Position numbers and translations under genes: made by a program. From contig DDIN01000011.1 in the NCBI GenBank assembly GCA_002338565.1, positions 1 to 27,007 of the forward strand: a DNA stretch of 27,007 nucleotides. Direction: 5' to 3'. The notes beneath the pieces are model-generated. The model was not told the DNA's origin. It worked only from the letters and a program-made list of their open reading frames with translations, and ran no database searches. Positions 16,047-23,303 of the stretch are shown in pieces; the first letter of the stretch is position 1; each line of letters starts with the position of its first letter. This stretch comes from Hyphomonadaceae bacterium UBA1849 (lineage in GTDB: Bacteria > Pseudomonadota > Alphaproteobacteria > Caulobacterales > Hyphomonadaceae).

Positions 16047-18290
16047 ATGAAAATTATACCGACCATTCTGTGCGGCGGCTCCGGTACGCGCCTATGGCCG
16101 ACTTCACGCACCTATGCGCCAAAGCAGCTTCAAAGCCTGGTTGGCGAGAAATCGCTTCTGGCGAATACGGTGCTGCGACTTCAGGCGCAGGAGAACTGTA
16201 TATCGCCCGTGCTGATTTGCGGTCAGAGCTACGCGACCGAGATTGAACACCAGATGGAAGATGAAGGCGCCGAGCTTTCTGCCGTTATTGCTGAGCCGAT
16301 GGGACGCGACACAGCAGCAGCCGCAGCGATTGCCGCGCACTGGGCACGTAAAATCCAGCAAGAAAATCCGGACGAACAATATGTCGTTCTGCTGCTTCCG
16401 GCAGATCACCATATTTCAGACATTCCCGGCTTCCATCAGGCGCTTGATTCGGCAGGCGAAGCTGCCCTCGCCGGCTATATCTCCACAATTGGCATCACGC
16501 CGAATGCGCCAGAGACCGGCTTCGGGTACATTAATCGCGCGTCTGACAAACTGCCTGATCTGGCCTCCTACCCGGTTGCCCGATTTGTAGAAAAGCCGGA
16601 CGAAGACACCGCAAAGCAGTATCTGGAGAGCGGGGACTATCTCTGGAATTCCGGCATGTTTGCTTTCACGCCTGATGTGTTCCTGTCCGAACTCGAAAAG
16701 TTTGACGAGATCATTTCCCGCAAAGCGGCTGAAGCATTCTCAGAAGCTGATGTCGCCGTAGATGCAGCGGGCCTTCCGCGCATTTCGTTCGATCCACAAA
16801 CGTTCGAAGCCATTCCGAAGAACTCCATCGATTTTGCGGTCATGGAGCACACCGAGAAGGCCAGCGTTCTGCCTGCTGATTTTGGATGGAATGATGTCGG
16901 CAGCTGGTCGGCCGCGCACGAAATTGCGCCGTCAGACGCGAACGGCAACGTTCTGGAAGGTGATGTCGTCGCAATCGACACGGCCAACAGCCTGATCCGC
17001 GCACATGACAAGCTGATCGCAGCCGTCGGCCTTGAGAACATGATCATCGTCGATACAGTCGACGCCATGCTCATCTGCCCGAAGGATCAGGTTCAAAAAG
17101 TCAAAGCGGTCCACAAGCACCTCAAAGATCAGGGGCATGCAGTAGCCGATCACCATGGCCCGGGTAGCACGGCCTATGTCTCGCAACAAAAGTCACGCGC
17201 TCGTAGCTGGCTGTTTGGGAAGGCTCTGCCGTTCTGGATAGAGAACGGTCTGGATCTGGACAATGGCGGCGCATTCGAGGCGGTGAACTTCTCCGGCGAA
17301 CCGCTCAAAGACATGCCGAAGCGGCTTCGCGTTCAGGCTCGCCAGACCTACGTGTTTTCACACGCAGCCATGCTCGGCTACCAGCCAGCCGAGGAAGCGA
17401 TTAAAGTCCCGCTCGACTTCATGCTTCGCCATGGTCGCCGGGATGACGGAGGCTTCGGGCACATTCTTTCGCCGACTGGACACTTCATCGACGATCAGGC
17501 GGACTGTTATGACCACGCCTTCGTTCTGATGAGCCTCGCATGGGCCTATAAGGCGACCGGCGACAAAGAACTACTCAAGGTCGCCACTGAGACTATGGAG
17601 TTCCTTTTCGCCAGACTCCGTCATCCGGTGAACGGCTTCAAAGAGGCTCTGCCGGAAGGTGATGCCCTGCGACGCGCTAACCCGCACATGCACCTGCTGG
17701 AAGCGGCCATGGCGTGGATGAAACTGCACAATCACGATCTCATGGCCGACATGGCTAAGGAGATTGTCGGACTGTTCCGGACGCACTTCTGTGTCGGCGG
17801 TCTGTTGCGGGAGTATTTCCAGAACGATCTGTCCATGCTGCCGTCTACAGCGCCGGAGCTTTCGCGCGCTGTCGAGCCTGGTCACCTGATCGAGTGGACC
17901 TATCTTCTGAGGCTGTATGAGTCGCTGACAGGCGACGCCGTCGAGGAAGCCGCGACGATGGAAGCCTTCTCTGACGCTTACGGTATCAACCCGCTCACCG
18001 GTCTTGTGGTCGATCACGTCATGCCGAATGGCAAGATGATGGACGCACCAACCAGCCGACTGTGGCCGCAGACGGAGTACATCCGGCTCAAACTGCAGCA
18101 TAACACCACTGAGGGCACGGATCTGGCCCTCCACATGTTCGAACGTCTCGCAGACGACTATATGACATTCGACGGTGAAATGCCTGGCTACTGGAAAGAC
18201 CAGCTGAGCGTAGACGGGCAGAACCTGCTCGACCGCGCGCCGGCGAGTTCATTCTACCACATTCTCGGGTGTCTGGAGCCGATGCTCTGA
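16047..18290 (+). CDS. Mannose-1-phosphate guanylyltransferase fused to an AGE-family (mannose-6-phosphate isomerase-type) domain
   Basis: Predicted bifunctional enzyme of 747 aa in the GDP-mannose pathway. Residues 1-350 are a nucleotidyltransferase with the signature LCGGSGTRLWPTSR followed by PKQL, then FVEKPD, LWNSGMF and DFGWNDVGSW, all typical of ManC-type GDP-mannose pyrophosphorylases. Residues from about 382 to the end form an N-acylglucosamine 2-epimerase (AGE) alpha/alpha barrel, with RVQARQTYVFSHAAMLG, NPHMHLLEAAMAW, EPGHLIEWTYLL and LWPQTEYIRLKL. AGE barrels include mannose-6-phosphate isomerases, so the protein may convert fructose-6-P to mannose-6-P and mannose-1-P to GDP-mannose. 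The classic fused enzyme has a cupin isomerase domain instead. AGGGG precedes the ATG by 9 bases. Substrate of the barrel is inferred. Confidence 0.9.
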   Translation: MKIIPTILCGGSGTRLWPTSRTYAPKQLQSLVGEKSLLANTVLRLQAQENCISPVLICGQSYATEIEHQMEDEGAELSAVIAEPMGRDTAAAAAIAAHWARKIQQENPDEQYVVLLLPADHHISDIPGFHQALDSAGEAALAGYISTIGITPNAPETGFGYINRASDKLPDLASYPVARFVEKPDEDTAKQYLESGDYLWNSGMFAFTPDVFLSELEKFDEIISRKAAEAFSEADVAVDAAGLPRISFDPQTFEAIPKNSIDFAVMEHTEKASVLPADFGWNDVGSWSAAHEIAPSDANGNVLEGDVVAIDTANSLIRAHDKLIAAVGLENMIIVDTVDAMLICPKDQVQKVKAVHKHLKDQGHAVADHHGPGSTAYVSQQKSRARSWLFGKALPFWIENGLDLDNGGAFEAVNFSGEPLKDMPKRLRVQARQTYVFSHAAMLGYQPAEEAIKVPLDFMLRHGRRDDGGFGHILSPTGHFIDDQADCYDHAFVLMSLAWAYKATGDKELLKVATETMEFLFARLRHPVNGFKEALPEGDALRRANPHMHLLEAAMAWMKLHNHDLMADMAKEIVGLFRTHFCVGGLLREYFQNDLSMLPSTAPELSRAVEPGHLIEWTYLLRLYESLTGDAVEEAATMEAFSDAYGINPLTGLVVDHVMPNGKMMDAPTSRLWPQTEYIRLKLQHNTTEGTDLALHMFERLADDYMTFDGEMPGYWKDQLSVDGQNLLDRAPASSFYHILGCLEPML

Positions 18291-18407
18291 CAACACACCA
18301 AGGAATGACCTAATCTAGAGGAAAGCTGACAATAGTCTTTCGCTAAACTGAATGCAGTCGCGCGCGCACTGTGCAAGTGGTGAACAGACGACAGCCACAC
18401 CTCACAA

Positions 18408-18426
18408 ACTAATTATTTTCGTTAGT
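18408..18426. promoter_or_regulatory. Inverted repeat upstream of cysD (possible LysR-type site)
   Basis: ACTAA (18408-18412) and TTAGT (18422-18426) are separated by 9 AT-rich bases, the general shape of a LysR-family (CysB-like) binding site. A weak promoter, TTGTCC-17-TAGAGA, lies just downstream. No consensus match was tested. Confidence 0.3.
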
Positions 18427-18469
18427 GGAAGCTTGTCCCTGCGAAAACTGACCGATAGAGACTGAATTT

Positions 18470-18502
18470 ATGAGTACGCGTACGCCATGGGGGGCACTTT
18501 GA
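18470..18502 (+). other. 10-codon leader ORF overlapping the cysD start
   Basis: An ATG at 18470 opens a short frame encoding MSTRTPWGAL. Its TGA (18500-18502) overlaps a TTG at 18499-18501 that is in the cysD frame and has GGGGGG just upstream. If translated, the leader could couple cysD initiation through a TTGA stop-start. Its own ribosome-binding site is weak and it may be fortuitous. Confidence 0.25.
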
Positions 18503-19401
18503 AGAACTTAACCCACTTAGACCGCCTCGAAGCGGAAAGCATGCACATCATGCGCGAGGTTGTTGCCGACGCTGAACGTCCGGTGATGCTTTATTCTGTC
18601 GGCAAGGATAGCGCGGTGATGCTGCACCTTGCCATGAAGGCATTCTATCCGAGCAAACCGCCATTTCCTCTGCTTCACGTAGATACGACGTGGAAGTTCA
18701 AGGAAATGATTGAGTTCCGCGACCGTCGCGCGACGGAAACCGGCCTCGAACTTCTGGTTCACAGCAACCAGGAAGGCATTGACGAAGGCATTGGTCCCTT
18801 CTCGCACGGCTCCGCTCTGCACACGGACGTGATGAAAACCGCAGCGCTTAAACAAGCGCTCGACAAGTACAAATTCGACATCGCATTCGGTGGGGCACGA
18901 CGCGATGAAGAAAAATCACGTGCGAAAGAACGTATCTGTTCTTTCCGTACAGCCGAGCACCGCTGGGATCCTAAAAACCAGCGCCCGGAACTCTGGAACC
19001 TCTACAATACCCGCATTCGTCAGGGCGAGAGCATCCGCGTGTTCCCACTGTCGAACTGGACCGAGCTGGATATCTGGCAGTACATCCGCCGCGAGGGTAT
19101 CGACATCGTTCCGCTCTATTATTCTGCGAAACGCCCGGTCGTTGAGTGGGAAGGCACACAAATCATGGTTGATGATGATCGTGTTCCTGAAGAGCTCCGC
19201 AAGACAGCTGTCGAAAAGTCCGTTCGTTTCCGTACACTCGGCTGTTACCCGCTGACAGGCGCTGTCGAAAGTGAAGCTGATACTCTGGAAGAAATCATTC
19301 AGGAAATGCTCCTGACCAAGTCGTCCGAACGTCAGGGCCGTGTAATCGACCGTGACCAGTCCGGTTCGATGGAGAAGAAAAAACAAGAAGGATACTTCTA
19401 A
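18487..19401 (+). CDS. cysD: Sulfate adenylyltransferase small subunit (ATP sulfurylase)
   Basis: Catalytic subunit of the CysDN ATP sulfurylase, which adenylates sulfate to APS using ATP, driven by GTP hydrolysis in CysN. The 304-aa product has the N-type PP-loop (YSVGKDSAVMLHLAMKAFYP), FGGARRDEEKSRAKERICSF and LGCYPLTGAVES, and ends in the family-typical KKKQEGYF. Length is 2-3 residues over the usual 301-302. The ATG at 18487 has no ribosome-binding site. A TTG at 18499, behind GGGGGG, would give a start like MKNLTHLDRLEAES, which fits the family better. It overlaps no neighbour and sits 1 bp before cysNC. Confidence 0.96.
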   Translation: MGGTLKNLTHLDRLEAESMHIMREVVADAERPVMLYSVGKDSAVMLHLAMKAFYPSKPPFPLLHVDTTWKFKEMIEFRDRRATETGLELLVHSNQEGIDEGIGPFSHGSALHTDVMKTAALKQALDKYKFDIAFGGARRDEEKSRAKERICSFRTAEHRWDPKNQRPELWNLYNTRIRQGESIRVFPLSNWTELDIWQYIRREGIDIVPLYYSAKRPVVEWEGTQIMVDDDRVPEELRKTAVEKSVRFRTLGCYPLTGAVESEADTLEEIIQEMLLTKSSERQGRVIDRDQSGSMEKKKQEGYF

Positions 19402-19402
19402 G

Positions 19403-21307
19403 ATGTCCGACCAGAATTCACTCCTCGAAACCGACATTCGCGGTTACCTCGAAGCGCACGAAAACAAATCCCTTCTGCGCTTCATTACCTGCGGCTCTGT
19501 AGACGACGGCAAATCGACTCTGATCGGTCGTATGCTCTACGATTCAAAGATGATCTTCGAAGATCAGCTGGACGCGCTTGAGTCCGATTCCAAACGCGTT
19601 GGTACACAAGGCGAAAATATCGACTTCGCGCTTCTCGTTGACGGCCTCACAGCTGAACGCGAGCAAGGCATCACGATCGACGTTGCGTACCGCTTCTTCT
19701 CGACTGATAAGCGCAAATTCATCGTCGCAGACACACCGGGTCACGTTCAGTACACACGTAATATGGCGACAGGTGCATCTACGGCTGACCTCGCTATCCT
19801 GCTGATTGACGCACGCCGCGGTGTTCTTGAGCAAACACGCCGTCACGCCTTCATCGCGTCATCGCTCGGCATTCGCAAACTGGTTCTCGCCATCAACAAG
19901 ATGGACCTGCAGAACTACGAGCAGTCCGTCTTCGACGACATTGAAAGCGATTTCATCGAGTTTGCCGAAGAACTGGCAACCGGCATCGAAATCCAGGCGA
20001 TTCCGATGTCTGCGCTCGAAGGCACAAACATCACGACCAAGTCCGACAAGACACCTTGGTATGATGGCCCGTCCCTGATGGAATACCTCGAGACTGTTCC
20101 TGTCGACGACGACCGCCTCAACGCACCATTCCGTCTGCCAGTCCAGTATGTGAACCGCCCGAACCTCGATTTCCGTGGTTTCTCAGGTCAGATTCCGTCC
20201 GGGTCTGTCAAAGTTGGCGACCGTGTGAAGACGCTTCCTTCTGCGAAGGAAACAACGGTTACGCGCATTCTGTCCGGCGATCAGGACGTTCAGGAAGCTA
20301 TGGCTGGCGAGTCCGTCACTGTCTGTTTTGCGGACGAAGTCGACACATCACGCGGCGACTTGATTTGTACAGCGGAGTCTCCGGCTCAGGTTGCTGACCA
20401 GTTCCAGGCGCGTATCTTCTGGATGGCCGACGACAAAATGCTTCCGGGCCGTCGTTACCTCATGAAGATCGGCTCCAAGACGGTCACCGCACAGGTCAAC
20501 GAAACCAAATACCGCATTGAGATGTCAGACCTGCAGGATCGCCCTGCCCGTGATCTGTCGCTAAACGAAGTCGGCGTTTGTACCCTGTCGCTTGATCAGG
20601 CAATTCCGTTCGACCCTTATAATGAAATCCGCGAAACTGGCGGCTTCATCCTGATCGACCGCCTGAACAACAACACCGTTGGCATGGGCATGATTGACTT
20701 TGCGCTTCGTCGCGCAGGCAACATCCACTGGCAATCTGTTGATGTGAACAAAGAGGCGCACTCGGCTCAGAAAAACCAGAAGCCAGCCGTACTTTGGTTC
20801 ACGGGTCTGTCCGGCTCCGGTAAGTCGACGATCGCGAATGCGCTGCAGAAGCGCCTCTACTCGATCGACCGTCACACTTATCTGCTCGATGGTGACAATG
20901 TGCGTCACGGCCTCAACCGTGACCTTGGCTTCACAGACGCTGACCGCGTGGAAAACATCCGCCGTGTCTCCGAAGTTTCGAAGCTTATGGTCGATGCTGG
21001 TCTGATCACGCTTGTGTCCTTCATCTCTCCATTCCGTTCTGAGCGCCGCATGGCCCGCAACATGGTGGAAGATGGCGAGTTTGTAGAAGTGTTCGTCAAC
21101 ACGCCGCTCAACGTAGCTGAGGAGCGTGACGTGAAAGGCCTCTACAAGCGTGCACGAGAAGGCAAGATCAAGAACTTCACTGGTATTGATAGCCCTTACG
21201 AGCCGCCAACCGAGCCGGAAATCGAGATCGACACAACTAAAGTAAGCGCTGACGAAGCGGCTGAAATCATCGTCGACTGGATGAAAGAACGCGGCATGCT
21301 CGGCTAG
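19403..21307 (+). CDS. cysNC: Bifunctional sulfate adenylyltransferase large subunit / APS kinase
   Basis: Fusion of the CysN GTPase and the CysC APS kinase (NodQ-like), 634 aa. The CysN part has the P-loop GSVDDGKST (from about residue 30), the switch REQGITIDVAYRFF, DTPGHVQYTRN and NKMD, followed by EF-Tu-like beta-barrel domains. The APS kinase part starts near residue 459, with WFTGLSGSGKSTIANAL, LLDGDNVRHGLNRDLGF and IKNFTGIDSPYEPP. Together with CysD it makes APS, then PAPS. The start at ATG 19403 is 1 bp after the cysD stop, with AAGGA 12 bases upstream; a longer frame from 19352 overlaps cysD and is rejected. A strong terminator follows. Confidence 0.97.
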   Translation: MSDQNSLLETDIRGYLEAHENKSLLRFITCGSVDDGKSTLIGRMLYDSKMIFEDQLDALESDSKRVGTQGENIDFALLVDGLTAEREQGITIDVAYRFFSTDKRKFIVADTPGHVQYTRNMATGASTADLAILLIDARRGVLEQTRRHAFIASSLGIRKLVLAINKMDLQNYEQSVFDDIESDFIEFAEELATGIEIQAIPMSALEGTNITTKSDKTPWYDGPSLMEYLETVPVDDDRLNAPFRLPVQYVNRPNLDFRGFSGQIPSGSVKVGDRVKTLPSAKETTVTRILSGDQDVQEAMAGESVTVCFADEVDTSRGDLICTAESPAQVADQFQARIFWMADDKMLPGRRYLMKIGSKTVTAQVNETKYRIEMSDLQDRPARDLSLNEVGVCTLSLDQAIPFDPYNEIRETGGFILIDRLNNNTVGMGMIDFALRRAGNIHWQSVDVNKEAHSAQKNQKPAVLWFTGLSGSGKSTIANALQKRLYSIDRHTYLLDGDNVRHGLNRDLGFTDADRVENIRRVSEVSKLMVDAGLITLVSFISPFRSERRMARNMVEDGEFVEVFVNTPLNVAEERDVKGLYKRAREGKIKNFTGIDSPYEPPTEPEIEIDTTKVSADEAAEIIVDWMKERGMLG

Positions 21308-21324
21308 AGTGGTGTCTTCGACCT

Positions 21325-21360
21325 AAAAAAAAGCCCGGCTTGATCGCCGGGCTTTTTTTT
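21325..21360. terminator. Bidirectional Rho-independent terminator between cysNC and the TetR gene
   Basis: An 8-bp perfect stem AGCCCGGC / GCCGGGCT with a 6-nt loop is flanked by an A-run (21325-21332) on the left and a T-run (21353-21360) on the right. It can therefore end transcription of cysNC on the plus strand and of the TetR gene on the minus strand. Confidence 0.92.
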
Positions 21361-21367
21361 ATTGCCC

Positions 21368-21967
21368 CTATGCAGCTTCAGAAAACTCTTCGATTAGAGA
21401 CGCCAGCGTCGTCCGAAGCAGTGTCTCGGTGATCGCTGTCACCCTGTCCGGATTCCGAGAGTAACGGCTGGTAATTCCCAGCAATAATGTCATGAGCGAA
21501 TCGACCAGTTGTTCCAGGTTTTTCACCTGTAACTTCGGCTCCAGAACCTCACACAGTTTAGACCGCACGCGCTCATCGTTATCGAGCATTCGCTTGCGCA
21601 CTTGTTCGTTCCGATGCCCCTCTGCGACAATTTCAGCATCAAGGCTCGTCTGGAACGGAGAAATCTTCTGGGTTATCGCGCCTACAATATGATCGATAAA
21701 ATGGTCTTTGAACGAATCTATCGGCAACTGTTCCAATTGTCCGATGCGCACCATCGCCTCATCACCTTCGCGTTCCACTATCGCCAGAATAATGGCCTGT
21801 TTGTTCGCAAAATAATGATAGATGTGCCCTGTGCTCATGCCTGATCGCTTCGCGACTTCTGCCATGCCCGCGCCATGAAATCCCTTTTCGACAAAACAAT
21901 GTGCGGCAGCGTCCAGAATCTGGTTCTGCCTGAGCGATTTGCGCGAAATCGGATTATTGTAGCTCAC
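21368..21967 (-). CDS. TetR/AcrR-family transcriptional regulator
   Basis: A 199-aa one-component regulator, probably the local repressor of the divergent RND efflux operon. The N-terminal helix-turn-helix is clear: ILDAAAHCFVEKGFHGAGMA followed by EVAKRSGMSTGHIYHYFANK (residues about 17-56). The remaining helical C-terminal domain (QTSLDAEIVAEGHRNEQVRK onward) would bind the ligand and dimerise. The start is a GTG at 21965-21967; the ribosome-binding site is weak. It is divergent from the efflux genes across 112 bp that hold an 18-bp palindrome. The inducing ligand is unknown. Confidence 0.93.
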   Translation of the reverse strand: MSYNNPISRKSLRQNQILDAAAHCFVEKGFHGAGMAEVAKRSGMSTGHIYHYFANKQAIILAIVEREGDEAMVRIGQLEQLPIDSFKDHFIDHIVGAITQKISPFQTSLDAEIVAEGHRNEQVRKRMLDNDERVRSKLCEVLEPKLQVKNLEQLVDSLMTLLLGITSRYSRNPDRVTAITETLLRTTLASLIEEFSEAA

Positions 21968-22002
21968 TACACTAAACTTTCTGTGATCCTATGGAAATTC
22001 CC

Positions 22003-22032
22003 TTGACGCTGGGATAGGCTGAACAATATTAG
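22003..22032 (+). promoter_or_regulatory. Promoter of the RND efflux operon
   Basis: TTGACG (22003-22008) is followed, after 18 bp, by TATTAG (22027-22032); with a 17-bp spacer the -10 box would be ATATTA. The -10 region overlaps the palindromic operator at 22029-22046, as expected for a promoter blocked by a TetR-type repressor. Confidence 0.6.
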
Positions 22033-22046
22033 AACGATCATTCTAA
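22029..22046. promoter_or_regulatory. Probable TetR operator palindrome
   Basis: TTAGAA-C-GATC-A-TTCTAA is an 18-bp palindrome with one mismatched pair. It lies between the divergent TetR and efflux genes and overlaps the efflux -10 box. Its size and symmetry fit a TetR dimer site. That this regulator binds it is inferred. Confidence 0.65.
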
Positions 22047-22079
22047 AACTCAACGGGTAAGTCGGAAAGTCGCTGAAGC

Positions 22080-23288
22080 ATGCAATTAAACGCCTCCGCT
22101 ACGAAGCGTAGCCAATTCACAGCTGGCATCGCCCTCGTCTCAACCGCGCTTTTCCTTTCCGCATGTGGTGGCGACCACGGCTCAGAACCCGCTCAAAGCG
22201 CTGGCGCCGCTCAACAAATGGCAGCCGCTGTTGGCGTGATTGAACTACGGTCTGAAGAAGTCCAAAGCGTACGTGAGCTCACAGGCCGCGCGCGAGCCTT
22301 TGCCGAGGCAGACATACGTCCGCAAGTGACCGGCCTCATACAGCGACGTCTCTTCACCGAAGGTCAGGCTGTCGAAGAAGGCGAAGCGCTTTACCAGATT
22401 GACCCTGCTGAATACCGCGCTGAAGTCCGGAGCGCGCAAGCTGCTTTGCGAGGTGCGGAAGCGAGTGCTGCTGCTGCACGCGAAACTGCGGAACGGTTTG
22501 AACGTCTGGCGGAAATCAATGCGGTCAGTCGTCAGGATTATGATAACGCGGTTGCAGATATGGAACGTGCCGAAGCTGACATCGGCATTCGCGAGGCAGC
22601 CCTTGCACGGGCACAAATTGACCTTGAGCGTACGACAGTTCGCAGCCCGATCAGTGGTCAGATTGGTCGCTCAAACGTGACCCAAGGCGCGCTCGTTACA
22701 GCTAACCAGAGCACGTCTCTGGCGCGGGTTCTTCAGCTGGATCCTATTTATATCGATCTGACCACGGCGAGTTCTGAACTCCTCCGTTGGAAACAGGATG
22801 TCGCTTCAGGCTCTATCTCCAATATTGAAAACAGCAATGTGCCTGTGACCATCATTCTGGAGAACGGCTCGGAGTTCCCTGAAATCGGACAGCTCGGCTT
22901 TAGCGAAGTCAACGTTGATGAAGCGGCGGGGACCGTGATCGTCCGCGCCGTCGTCCCAAACCCTGATGGCCTGCTTCTTCCGGGCATGTTTGTGACTGCC
23001 AGCTTCTCTGCAGGGTCATATGACCGCGTCTTTGTCATCCCTCAGCGTGCGCTGCAGCGCACACCGCGAGGCGATGGCTATGTCTATGTGGTTGACGAGA
23101 ATAACACAGCTCAGTCTCGCACCGTTTCCATCCTGGAATCTCAAGGTTCGAACTGGGTCGTGACGGAAGGTCTGGAGGACGGCGACCAGCTCATTGTCAG
23201 CGGACTTCAGTCCGTTCGCAATGGCGCACTGGTTCGCGTCACCTCGCGCAATGGCGAGCCGACCGCACAACCGGCCGGCGCGCAGTAA
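22080..23288 (+). CDS. RND efflux periplasmic adaptor subunit (AcrA/MexA type), lipoprotein
   Basis: Membrane fusion protein that links the inner-membrane RND pump to the outer-membrane channel. The 402-aa product has a lipoprotein signal: a hydrophobic segment (residues 14-26) and lipobox LSAC with Cys29. Then come the lipoyl half-motifs (ADIRPQVTGLIQRRLFTEGQ and TTVRSPISGQIGRSNVTQGA) on either side of an alpha-helical hairpin rich in Ala, Glu and Arg. The beta-barrel and membrane-proximal domains follow, ending in VVTEGLEDGDQLIVSGLQSV. It is the first gene of the pump operon, 15 bp before the pump gene. The ribosome-binding site is poor. Substrates cannot be deduced from sequence. Confidence 0.95.
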   Translation: MQLNASATKRSQFTAGIALVSTALFLSACGGDHGSEPAQSAGAAQQMAAAVGVIELRSEEVQSVRELTGRARAFAEADIRPQVTGLIQRRLFTEGQAVEEGEALYQIDPAEYRAEVRSAQAALRGAEASAAAARETAERFERLAEINAVSRQDYDNAVADMERAEADIGIREAALARAQIDLERTTVRSPISGQIGRSNVTQGALVTANQSTSLARVLQLDPIYIDLTTASSELLRWKQDVASGSISNIENSNVPVTIILENGSEFPEIGQLGFSEVNVDEAAGTVIVRAVVPNPDGLLLPGMFVTASFSAGSYDRVFVIPQRALQRTPRGDGYVYVVDENNTAQSRTVSILESQGSNWVVTEGLEDGDQLIVSGLQSVRNGALVRVTSRNGEPTAQPAGAQ

Positions 23289-23303
23289 AAGGGGAAGATC
23301 TCA

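Noticed and set aside
19352..19402. Earlier start for CysNC overlapping cysD
   Set aside because: The 17 added residues are basic and unlike the family, and they overlap the conserved cysD C-terminus. ATG 19403 has AAGGA upstream.
22399..22680. 93-aa ORF inside the adaptor gene
   Set aside because: It is an alternative-frame shadow of the adaptor's helical hairpin, with no independent signals.
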